A program made the position numbers and the translations under genes. A DNA stretch of 12,068 nucleotides from AV2 sp035637175. GTDB taxonomy: Bacteria; Verrucomicrobiota; Verrucomicrobiia; Limisphaerales; AV2. The notes beneath the pieces were generated by a model, which worked only from the letters and a program-made list of their open reading frames with translations, made no database searches and was not told the origin of the DNA. Of this stretch, positions 1 through 6,399 are shown one piece after another (the first letter of the stretch is position 1; every line of letters starts with the position of its first letter). The DNA lies in the NCBI GenBank assembly GCA_035637175.1, contig DASPXS010000196.1:1-12068 (forward strand). Direction: 5' to 3'.

Positions 1-1
1 C

Positions 2-310
2 TTGCGCAACCTGGGCTACGAAGTTCTGGAAGCCGGTTCGGGCGTCGAAGCGATCCAGGTTTGGGAGCAGCAGGGAAAAAAAGTGGACCTGTTATTGACG
101 GACCTGGTGATGCCCGATGGTCTGACCGGGAGGGATTTGGCGAAGAAAATGCAGACCGAGGCGTCCGGTCTCAAGGTCATTTACACCAGCGGCTACAGCC
201 CCGACTCGGGGGAAACAACCTTCGTCTTTCGCGAGGGTTCCAATTTTCTGCAAAAACCTTGTCCGCCCGCCAAATTGGCCGAGGCAGTCCGTCGTTGTCT
301 GGACCAGTAA
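2..310 (+). CDS. Receiver (REC) domain, C-terminal end of a hybrid sensor kinase or response regulator; 5' partial
   Basis: This is the last ~102 residues of a protein whose start lies outside the window; the TTG at position 2 is probably an internal Leu codon. The fold of a CheY-like receiver is visible from its second helix onward. The phospho-acceptor aspartate is D34 (numbered from position 2) in LLLTDLVMPDG, the switch hydroxyl is T62 in VIYTSGYS, and the conserved lysine is K85 in FLQKPCPP. The protein ends about 17 residues after that lysine, so the receiver is the C-terminal domain. The LVMPDGLTGRDL and TSGYS wording is typical of receivers attached to PAS/histidine-kinase hybrids, which is the most likely parent. 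A stand-alone regulator cannot be excluded because the N-terminus is missing. Output and signal are unknown. The next gene on the same strand, serA, has its own promoter, so no operon link is implied. Confidence 0.85.
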   Translation: MRNLGYEVLEAGSGVEAIQVWEQQGKKVDLLLTDLVMPDGLTGRDLAKKMQTEASGLKVIYTSGYSPDSGETTFVFREGSNFLQKPCPPAKLAEAVRRCLDQ

Positions 311-470
311 TCGGGCGGAGCGGTCGAATCTGATTTTCAGCCGGTTTGGGGCGTTGGTGACGCGCGCCGCAACGGCGGGCGATCCATCCGAAAGGGGCGC
401 CGAACCATTGCCCGCGGAGCCCGGGCGCGGGCCGGGAGGCGAAACCGGACCTCGCGCGGGTTTTGAGGAT

Positions 471-499
471 TTGACCTGCCCCCTGCCTTCCCCTACAGT
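471..499 (+). promoter_or_regulatory. Sigma70-like promoter of serA
   Basis: TTGACC at 471-476 and TACAGT at 494-499 are separated by exactly 17 bases. Transcription would begin near 506, only about 6-7 bases before the ATG at 513. No purine-rich ribosome binding site fits in that gap. This pair supports the ATG at 513 as the serA start over the GTG at 354, because the GTG lies upstream of the promoter. Confidence 0.6.
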
Positions 500-512
500 G
501 CGGCCCCTGTTT

Positions 513-2102
513 ATGAACGTGTTGATTTGCGATCCCGTTTCGCCAAAAGGGGTCGCCCTGTTGCAGCAAAGGCCCGAGTTCAAAGTGACGGTCCTCGAGA
601 AGCGATTGCCCGAAGCTGAACTGCTGCCGCTGGTGGTGGACGTCGCCGCGATGGTGGTTCGCTCGGAAACCAAAGTGACCCAAAAGGTCATCGAAGCCGC
701 GCCAAAACTTCGTGTGGTGGGCCGCGCCGGAGTCGGGGTGGACAACGTCGATGTCGAGGCCGCCACGCAACGCGGCATCGTGGTGATGAACGCCCCCGGC
801 GGCAATACGATCTCCACGGCCGAATTGACCTTTTCGATGCTCATGGCGCTGGCGCGAAAAATTCCGCAGGCGCACGGTTCGATGAAAGCCGGTCAGTGGA
901 ACCGCAAGGAATTTCAAGGCGTTGAACTCTACAACAAGACGCTGGGCATTCTTGGCATGGGCCGCATCGGCAGCGAAGTGGCCCGGCGCGCCATCGCCTT
1001 CGGCATGTGCGTGCTGGCTTATGATCCTTACCTGGCCCTTTCACGCGCCAAGGCGTTGCAGGTCGAGTTGGTCGAACTCGATGAGTTGTACGCGCGCTCG
1101 GATTTCATCACCGTCCACATGCCGCTGAGCGACGAGACCCGCGGCATGGTCAACGCCGCCGCATTTGCCAGGATGAAGAAAGGCGTGCGGGTGTTGAATT
1201 GCGCCCGCGGCGGCATCATCAGCGAGAGAGACCTTTTCGAAGCGATCCAGAGCGGCCAGGTGGCCGGCGCCGCGCTCGACGTTTACGAAGTCGAACCGCC
1301 GCCGAAGGAATATTCGCTGCGGGACCTGCCGCAGGTCATCATGACGCCGCACCTCGGGGCCAGCACCGAGGAGGCGCAGGAGAACGTCGGCATCGAATTG
1401 GCCGAGGCCATCACCGAATATTTATTGCACGGCGCCGTGCGCAACGCGGTGAATCTCCCCAACCTCGACGCCAAGACCTACGCGCTGGTCAAACCGTATT
1501 TGAACCTGGGCGAAAGGCTCGGCCGTCTGTTGGCGCAACTGGCGCCAAAACGCAACGAGCGGCTGGTCATCGCCTACGGCGGCAAGGCAACCGAGATGCC
1601 CGGCGATCCCATCAGCCGTTCGATCCTCAAGGGCTTTTTGGAATCGGCGGGCGGCAAGGACGTCAACCAGGTGAACGTTCGGGCGCTGGCCGCTTCGCTG
1701 GGCCTGCTGGTCGAAGAAATCAAATCGAACGAAGAGACGGATTTCAACGAATCGCTGGACGTGACTGTCTATTCCCAGGGACACAAAGTGTCCGCCGGGG
1801 GCACGTTCTTTGGCAAACAGAGCCATCCGCGCATCGTGCGGATCAACGGTCTGCCGGTGGAAATCGTGCCCGCCGGCGTGCTGTTCCTGATGACGAACAA
1901 AGACCGGCCCGGTATCGTTGGTTACATCGGCACCTTGATGGGCAAATACAAGGTCAACATCGCCAACATGAGTCTGAGCCGGGACAACAAAGGCGGCCAC
2001 GCGTTGACGGTCCTGAACCTGGACAGCGTGCCGCCGGCCGAATTGCTCGAAGAAATCCAGAAAGACCCGGACATCAGCAACGTGCGGGTTGTGAAGTTGT
2101 AA
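513..2102 (+). CDS. serA: D-3-phosphoglycerate dehydrogenase, long form with ASB and ACT domains
   Basis: The enzyme oxidises 3-phosphoglycerate to 3-phosphohydroxypyruvate with NAD+, the first step of the phosphorylated serine pathway, in the cytoplasm. From the ATG at 513 the protein is 529 residues, the usual length of the long SerA class. The substrate domain halves flank an NAD-binding domain with GMGRIG at 148-153. The catalytic triad of the 2-hydroxyacid dehydrogenases is R232 (NCARGG), E261 (DVYEVEP) and H280 (TPHLGAS). An intervening ASB-type domain (~315-450) precedes an ACT domain (~456-529). In the ACT domain D464 and N482 align with residues I recall as serine-binding in the Mycobacterium tuberculosis enzyme, so serine feedback is plausible but inferred. 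The frame is open back to a GTG at 354, but those 53 extra residues are Gly/Pro-rich and not SerA-like. The promoter at 471-499 also supports the later start. A foldase gene follows after 67 bases. Confidence 0.95.
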   Translation: MNVLICDPVSPKGVALLQQRPEFKVTVLEKRLPEAELLPLVVDVAAMVVRSETKVTQKVIEAAPKLRVVGRAGVGVDNVDVEAATQRGIVVMNAPGGNTISTAELTFSMLMALARKIPQAHGSMKAGQWNRKEFQGVELYNKTLGILGMGRIGSEVARRAIAFGMCVLAYDPYLALSRAKALQVELVELDELYARSDFITVHMPLSDETRGMVNAAAFARMKKGVRVLNCARGGIISERDLFEAIQSGQVAGAALDVYEVEPPPKEYSLRDLPQVIMTPHLGASTEEAQENVGIELAEAITEYLLHGAVRNAVNLPNLDAKTYALVKPYLNLGERLGRLLAQLAPKRNERLVIAYGGKATEMPGDPISRSILKGFLESAGGKDVNQVNVRALAASLGLLVEEIKSNEETDFNESLDVTVYSQGHKVSAGGTFFGKQSHPRIVRINGLPVEIVPAGVLFLMTNKDRPGIVGYIGTLMGKYKVNIANMSLSRDNKGGHALTVLNLDSVPPAELLEEIQKDPDISNVRVVKL

Positions 2103-2169
2103 TCCTTTTGGCAACGTGCCAGACTGCCGGACGTTTGGCGGCCGAAAAGCGCCAGAACAGAAAGATCAA

Positions 2170-3282
2170 ATGAAAACCAGAATTATGATGGCCCTGATGG
2201 GCGGATTGGCAATCACCGCCATCGGTGTGGACGCGGCCGAGGCCACCACCAAAGAAAACACGCCCAAACCCGCGGCGGATGCCAGGCAGCTTTTTCCCGA
2301 CGACGTGCTTTGCAAAGGCAAGGAGATTGAAGTCAAACGCAGCCACCTGGACGAGGCGTTTTTGCAATTCAAGGCCAACCTGAACGCGCGCGGGCAAATG
2401 CTGCCGGAGGACCGGCGCGAACAGGTCGAATCGCAGTTGCTCGACCGGCTGGTCATCACCCGGTTGCTGACGGGCCGGGCGACCGAGGAGGACAAAAAGA
2501 AGGCCCGGACCGCCGCCGACAAATTCATTGCCAGCACCAAGGAGCAGGCCGGCTCCGAGGACTCGTTCAACCGCCAGCTCGGCGCGATGAATTTCACGCC
2601 CGCGCAGTTTGACGCGCAGGTGCTGGAACGCGCGGTTTGCGAGGAGGTCGTGGACCGCGAGCTGAAAAGCAAAGTCAACGTCACCGACGAACAGATCAAA
2701 AAATATTACGAGGAAAACGGCCAGCAGTTCGAGCGCCCGGAAACAATCCGCGCCGCGCACATCCTGTTTTCGACCCGCGATCCCGGCACCAACCAGGAAT
2801 TGAGCGAGGAGAAAAAGAAGGAGAAAAAACAGCAGATGGAAAAACTCCTCGAACGCGCGCGCAAAGACGAGGATTTTGCCGCGCTGGCCAAAGAGTTTTC
2901 GGAAGATCCCGGGTCGAAAAGCAAAGGCGGCGAGTACACTTTCGCCCGCGGCCAAATGGTGCCGGCCTTTGAAACGGCGGCGTTCTCGCTCAAAACAAAC
3001 CAGGTCAGTGACATCGTCACCACGCCCTACGGCTACCACATCATCAAATTGTATGAGAAAACGGCGGCGCAGAAGCTCGAGCTGGCCAAGGTGAAGGATG
3101 ACCTCAAAGATCAACTCGCGCGGTCCGAGGTCCAGGAAAAGAAACTGCCCGACTATCTGAAAAAACTGAAGGCGGACGCCAAGCTGGAATACCTCCACGG
3201 CGCGAAACCGCCGCCGGACGCCGCCGCGGAACCACCGGCAGAAAAACCTGCGGCCAAACCTGCCGCGCCCGACAAGAAATAG
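2170..3282 (+). CDS. Exported parvulin-type (PpiC/SurA-like) peptidyl-prolyl cis-trans isomerase
   Basis: This 370-residue protein is probably a periplasmic folding factor. Residues 1-25 form a signal peptide: Lys/Arg near the start, a hydrophobic stretch MMALMGGLAITAIGV, then a likely AEA cleavage site at 23-25. Residues ~50-185 are helical and resemble the SurA/PrsA chaperone N-domain, ending in VTDEQIKKYYEEN. The rotamase domain spans ~190-296, with AAHILF (195-200), FAALAKEFSEDPGSKSKGG (236-254), FARGQMVPAFETAAFSL (258-274) and TPYGYHIIKL (285-294), all classic parvulin motifs. A coiled segment and a Pro/Ala/Lys tail (~346-370) follow, perhaps contacting the wall or membrane. The ATG at 2170 was chosen over the in-frame ATG at 2116 because it places the signal peptide at the N-terminus. 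It may be co-transcribed with serA, as I see no convincing promoter in the 67-base gap. The client proteins are unknown. Confidence 0.9.
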   Translation: MKTRIMMALMGGLAITAIGVDAAEATTKENTPKPAADARQLFPDDVLCKGKEIEVKRSHLDEAFLQFKANLNARGQMLPEDRREQVESQLLDRLVITRLLTGRATEEDKKKARTAADKFIASTKEQAGSEDSFNRQLGAMNFTPAQFDAQVLERAVCEEVVDRELKSKVNVTDEQIKKYYEENGQQFERPETIRAAHILFSTRDPGTNQELSEEKKKEKKQQMEKLLERARKDEDFAALAKEFSEDPGSKSKGGEYTFARGQMVPAFETAAFSLKTNQVSDIVTTPYGYHIIKLYEKTAAQKLELAKVKDDLKDQLARSEVQEKKLPDYLKKLKADAKLEYLHGAKPPPDAAAEPPAEKPAAKPAAPDKK

Positions 3283-3293
3283 ATTCGGTTCTA

Positions 3294-3307
3294 ACGGAGT
3301 ACTCCGT
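3294..3307. repeat. Perfect 14-bp palindrome between convergent genes
   Basis: ACGGAGTACTCCGT is a perfect palindrome in the 36-base gap where the isomerase gene (plus) and the DUF1844 gene (minus) end facing each other. As RNA it could fold a 5-bp stem with a GTAC loop on either strand. There is no T-run on either side, so it is at best a weak bidirectional terminator. A protein-binding site is the other possibility. Confidence 0.45.
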
Positions 3308-3318
3308 CACTCCTCGAC

Positions 3319-3768
3319 TCAATACTTCTTGGAGAATTTTTTCCGCGACTCATCTTCGGGCGACGCCGCGGCCGGCTGTCCCGGCACCTCAGAAGGCTGG
3401 GCGGGACCCGGGGATTTTGCGGGATCGTTCGCGGCCGGCGAGGGGGCTGCTGAAGGCTGGCCGGCGGGACTCTCAACGGCCTCCACGAAGGCCATTCGCA
3501 GCGCCATTAAACTTTGCTTCAGAAGTTTTTGCTCCTGTTGATCCAGGTTGCCCCTGGTCTTGACTTGGAGCATTTCCAATTGGTCGATGAACATCCGGGC
3601 GCTTTCCAGGTCCCGCAGGGTCTGGCCGGTTTCCGGGTGGGGCGTTCTGCCGAGCAGCATCAGGGCCATGTTCGTTTGCTGAACCACCATGCCGGCGAAC
3701 AGCGAGGAGATGATTTCTTCGCGGCCGGCAGGGGCCGGCGCGTCCTGGGAAGACGGCGTGCGGTTCAT
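3319..3768 (-). CDS. DUF1844 domain protein with Pro/Ala-rich tail
   Basis: This 149-residue protein has no known biochemical function. Residues ~16-97 match the DUF1844 pattern: a helix containing SSLFAGMVVQQTNMALMLLG, then PHPETGQTLRDLESARMFIDQLEMLQVKTRGNL and a closing helix KLLKQSLMALRMAFVEAVE. DUF1844 proteins are small and usually end just after this point. Here a low-complexity Pro/Ala/Ser tail (~99-140) is added, ending in the basic sequence RKKFSKKY. There is no signal peptide, so it is probably cytoplasmic. Its ATG overlaps the stop of the upstream LON-domain gene by four bases (ATGA at 3768-3765), so the two are co-transcribed and probably translationally coupled. A shared role with its partner is an inference from that overlap only. 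Confidence 0.85.
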   Translation of the reverse strand: MNRTPSSQDAPAPAGREEIISSLFAGMVVQQTNMALMLLGRTPHPETGQTLRDLESARMFIDQLEMLQVKTRGNLDQQEQKLLKQSLMALRMAFVEAVESPAGQPSAAPSPAANDPAKSPGPAQPSEVPGQPAAASPEDESRKKFSKKY

Positions 3769-4406
3769 GGGTTCTTATTCTTTCCCTGGCGCCGTATCTC
3801 GGCCATCAAAAAATGGATGAGATGTTTGAGCCGCACTTCCAGATCAACCGTCTCCAACAGGAGTTGTCGCTCGAGCGGCGAGGAGAGCAGCGTGCCGGAC
3901 ACCAGGTCGGCAATTTGTTCCGGATTGTTGAGCTCGTCCGGGTCGAGTTCGTCCAGTTGGCCGAGTTTCTTCAAGAGATGAGAGGGGAGTTCGAAGCCTT
4001 GTTCCAGCCGTTCGGAAACCAGTTCCAGCACCTTCACGGTGAGCGCGTCCACCGCCACGCTGTCGGTCGTGGTGGATTGCAGCGTCCGGATCCGATGCAC
4101 GCGATACGGCTTGTAGCGCACCGTTTCGGTCAATTCCACGCGCGCGATGCCTTGCAGGACGAGGTTGGATGTGCCGTCCTTGCGCGCCACCGAGGCGCGG
4201 ATCAGGCCGAGGCCCGCGATGTTGCACGGCGATTCGCGCGTGCGGCCCGGCTTTTGCAGCGCCACCGAAAACATCCGGTGCGACCCCAGCGCGTCGGACA
4301 GCATCCGTTGGTAGCGCGGCTCGAAAATGTAGAGCGGCAGCATCGCCTGCGGAAAAAGGATGGCGTTGGGAAGCGTCATGACCGGCACCTCACGCGGCAA
4401 TTCCAT
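3765..4406 (-). CDS. Stand-alone LON substrate-binding (LAN/PUA-like) domain protein
   Basis: This 213-residue protein carries the N-terminal domain of Lon protease without any AAA+ ATPase or peptidase part. The signature LPNAILFPQAMLPLYIFEPRYQRML lies at 12-36, followed by GLGLIRA (65-71) and GIARVEL (86-92). The C-terminal half (~115-205) is helical. Such short proteins are widespread and often annotated as a LON peptidase substrate-binding domain or 'ATP-dependent protease La domain'. Their role is thought to involve substrate or partner recognition, but it is not firmly established. The protein is cytoplasmic. It is the first gene of a two-gene unit with DUF1844, overlapping it by ATGA. 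Its start lies 86 bases from the divergent coiled-coil gene. The start at 4406 is supported by a promoter whose -10 box ends 6 bases before the ATG. Confidence 0.9.
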   Translation of the reverse strand: MELPREVPVMTLPNAILFPQAMLPLYIFEPRYQRMLSDALGSHRMFSVALQKPGRTRESPCNIAGLGLIRASVARKDGTSNLVLQGIARVELTETVRYKPYRVHRIRTLQSTTTDSVAVDALTVKVLELVSERLEQGFELPSHLLKKLGQLDELDPDELNNPEQIADLVSGTLLSSPLERQLLLETVDLEVRLKHLIHFLMAEIRRQGKNKNP

Positions 4407-4412
4407 GCCTGG

Positions 4413-4440
4413 AATCTAGTCGAGGGCGTCCGTAATTCAA
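4413..4440 (-). promoter_or_regulatory. Sigma70-like promoter of the LON-domain/DUF1844 pair
   Basis: Reading the minus strand, TTGAAT (4440-4435) and TAGATT (4418-4413) are spaced by 16 bases. Only six bases (CCAGGC) separate the -10 box from the ATG at 4406, so the first transcribed base would be at or next to the start codon. There is no space for a ribosome binding site. Confidence 0.5.
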
Positions 4441-4492
4441 GCCAGAGATGCGGACTTGCCAAATTTTCCCGCTGACCGCATGGTTGAAGATT

Positions 4493-5305
4493 ATGAAAGG
4501 CAAAACTGGAATTGTCGTGTTGGTGGTGCTCTGCGTCGCTCTCGGAGTCGGTCTGTTGGTCCGCCATGCCAGGGCGGTTGATGAGCAGCGCAAGGCCGAG
4601 GCGCGGATCAAACAACTCTCCGATGACGTCGTGCACACGCAGGACCAACTCAATGAGCAGAAAAAGGTCAATGACACGATGGAAAAGACTTTGGAGGCCA
4701 AGACCGCGGAAGCACAGGGCCTCTCGAACCGACTGGAAACCGTGACGGTCACCCTGGAGAAGACCGAACAACAGGCCAAAGCCGCCGCCGAACAGGCCAA
4801 GGACGAAATCGCTCAACGCGACGCGAAAATTGCCGATCTCGAAGGCCGCAACGACGATCTGACCCGGAAAATGACCGACCTGAACACGTCGATCACCGGC
4901 CTGGAGTCGCAGATTGATGACACCAAAAAGAGACTCGCCGCGTCTGAGGGCGACCGCGAATTTTTGCTCAAGGAGTTGAAGCGTCTGCAAACGGAGAAGG
5001 CGGAGCTGGAGCGGAAGTTTAACGATCTGGCTGTGTTGCGCGACCAGGTCCGCAAGCTGCGCGACGAACTTTCCATCGCCCGCAGGCTCGAATGGATTCG
5101 CCGCGGGCTCTACGGTTCGGAAAAAGGCGCGGAAAAATTGCAGAAGGGATTGGCCTCGGCCGGACCGCAGACCAACTACGACCTCAACGTGGAGATCAAA
5201 CAATCCGGCGCCACAAAAATCCTTTCGCCCTCCACCAACGCGCCGTCCACCAACGCGCCTCCGGCGAATGCGCCTCCGGCCACGGCGCCCCCGCCGCCCA
5301 AATGA
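4493..5305 (+). CDS. Membrane-anchored coiled-coil protein with (T/A)NAPP tail
   Basis: I do not recognise a named family. The 270-residue protein starts with a short basic N-terminus and one hydrophobic segment (~6-24, GIVVLVVLCVALGVGLLVR), best read as an uncleaved anchor. Residues ~28-200 form a long coiled coil rich in Gln, Glu, Lys and Ala with leucine heptads. A more globular stretch follows (~196-222, RRLEWIRRGLYGSEKGAEKLQKG). The tail 246-270 is built from four five-residue units (STNAP, STNAP, PANAP, PATAP) and then PPPK. The start is the ATG at 4493, which puts the anchor at the N-terminus; the ATG at 4448 would add 15 unrelated residues. Its stop overlaps the moaA start by four bases (ATGA at 5302-5305). 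The topology suggests an envelope spacer or scaffold with the coil outside the cytoplasm, which is inference. A weak promoter candidate is TTGCCA at 4456-4461. Confidence 0.75.
   Translation: MKGKTGIVVLVVLCVALGVGLLVRHARAVDEQRKAEARIKQLSDDVVHTQDQLNEQKKVNDTMEKTLEAKTAEAQGLSNRLETVTVTLEKTEQQAKAAAEQAKDEIAQRDAKIADLEGRNDDLTRKMTDLNTSITGLESQIDDTKKRLAASEGDREFLLKELKRLQTEKAELERKFNDLAVLRDQVRKLRDELSIARRLEWIRRGLYGSEKGAEKLQKGLASAGPQTNYDLNVEIKQSGATKILSPSTNAPSTNAPPANAPPATAPPPPK
5231..5290 (+). repeat. Four 15-base tandem repeats coding the (S/P)-x-(N/T)-A-P tail
   Basis: Units begin at 5231, 5246, 5261 and 5276. The first two are nearly identical (TCCACCAACGCGCC plus G or T), and the third and fourth are diverged (CCGGCGAATGCGCCT, CCGGCCACGGCGCCC). 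The repeat is in frame and encodes the C-terminal tail of the coiled-coil protein. Copy number may vary between strains by slippage. Confidence 0.8.
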
Positions 5306-6369
5306 TTCGCTCGAACCTGCTGGCGGACTCGCATGGCCGCCTCATGCGCGACCTGCGGGTCAGTGTGACCGACCGCTGCAACTTCCGCTGCCTTTACTGC
5401 CTGCCGGAAACCGAGGAGGCCGCCGATTTTTACCGCGTCAAATTCGACGCGCTGAAAAATCCCGCGCCGCCCACGCCGATCACGCGCGAGTGGAAGCCGC
5501 GTTCGCAAATCCTCACCTTCGAGGAAATCGAACGCGTGGTCCGGCTGACCGTGCAGCTCGGCATCCGGAAGGTCCGCGTGACCGGGGGAGAACCGTTGCT
5601 GCGGCAAGGCGTGGAAACACTGGTCGCCAGGCTCGCCTGCATTGCCGGGGTGAGCGACCTGGCCATGACCACCAACGGGTTCCTCTTTCCGCAAAAAGCG
5701 CATGCGCTGCGCCAGGCCGGACTGCGACGCGTCAGCTTCAGCCTCGATTCCCTCGATCCCGCCAATTTCAAAAAAATCACCGGGCGCGACGGCCTGCGTT
5801 CCGTGCTGGCCAGCATCGACCTGGCGGGCGAACTCGGATTCCAGCCGATCAAAGTCAATGCGGTCGTCATTCGCGGACTCAACGACCATGAAATCGAACC
5901 GCTCGCGCATTTCGCGCGCGGGAAAAACCTGAGCTTCCGTTTCATCGAGTTCATGCCGCTCGATTCGGGCCGCGCCTGGCAGAAAGAACTCGTGGTTCCG
6001 GGCCGCGAAATTCTGCAACGGCTGCAGGCGCGCTTCGAGTTGCGGCCGGTCAGATCGTTGAATGTCTCTGAAACCGCGAAGCGCTGGTCGTTCGCAGACG
6101 GCCGCGGCGAAATCGGCATCATCGCGCCGGTAAGCGAACCGTTCTGCGGCTATTGCAATCGCATTCGCCTGACCGCCGACGGCCGGATCCGCACCTGCCT
6201 CTTCAGCCTGACGGAGCCTGACCTCAAACCGCTGCTGCGCGGCGGCGCATCCGACGAGGCCGTCCAGCGACGCCTCCAGGAGATCGTCTGGCTCAAGGAG
6301 GAACGCCATCACATCGGCGAGCCTGATTTTGTCCAGCCGGAACGGACGATGAGTTGTATTGGAGGATGA
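5302..6369 (+). CDS. moaA: GTP 3',8-cyclase MoaA (molybdenum cofactor biosynthesis)
   Basis: MoaA is a cytoplasmic radical-SAM enzyme that converts GTP to 3',8-cyclo-dihydro-GTP, the first step to molybdopterin (MoaC acts next). The 355-residue protein has the SAM-cluster motif CxxxCxxC at C26, C30 and C33 (DRCNFRCLYC). The GGEP motif is at 95-98. The second 4Fe-4S cluster ligands are C282, C285 and C299 (CGYC then 13 residues then C). R287 and R289 belong to the conserved C-terminal arginine motif, and the protein ends in the required Gly-Gly (MSCIGG). About 20 extra residues between the first cluster and LTFEE (~37-69, Pro-rich) make it longer than the ~330-residue norm. The ATG at 5302 overlaps the preceding stop (ATGA), implying translational coupling to the coiled-coil gene. 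No other moa gene is in the window, so the rest of the pathway must lie elsewhere. Confidence 0.95.
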   Translation: MIRSNLLADSHGRLMRDLRVSVTDRCNFRCLYCLPETEEAADFYRVKFDALKNPAPPTPITREWKPRSQILTFEEIERVVRLTVQLGIRKVRVTGGEPLLRQGVETLVARLACIAGVSDLAMTTNGFLFPQKAHALRQAGLRRVSFSLDSLDPANFKKITGRDGLRSVLASIDLAGELGFQPIKVNAVVIRGLNDHEIEPLAHFARGKNLSFRFIEFMPLDSGRAWQKELVVPGREILQRLQARFELRPVRSLNVSETAKRWSFADGRGEIGIIAPVSEPFCGYCNRIRLTADGRIRTCLFSLTEPDLKPLLRGGASDEAVQRRLQEIVWLKEERHHIGEPDFVQPERTMSCIGG

Positions 6370-6399
6370 AGCGCGACGTCGCCGCGCCGCCTTTCCGTC

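Noticed and set aside
411..431. GC-rich hairpin (CCCGCG ... CGCGGG) after the receiver-domain gene
   Set aside because: There is no T-run after it and it sits about 100 bases past the stop; in such GC-rich DNA a short stem of this kind is expected by chance.
354..512. In-frame N-terminal extension of serA from GTG 354 (53 residues)
   Set aside because: It is Gly/Pro/Arg-rich with no SerA similarity, would make the protein longer than the family, and lies mostly upstream of the promoter pair at 471-499.
1199..2173. 324-codon plus-strand frame overlapping serA
   Set aside because: The translation is Arg/Gly/Pro-rich shadow sequence fully inside the strongly supported serA gene.
6361..6369. 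GGAGG followed directly by ATGA at the moaA end, as a coupled start for the next gene
   Set aside because: The Shine-Dalgarno-like sequence touches the ATG with no spacing, and that frame (6366-6545) is a short shadow; the membrane protein is in another frame starting with GTG 6400.
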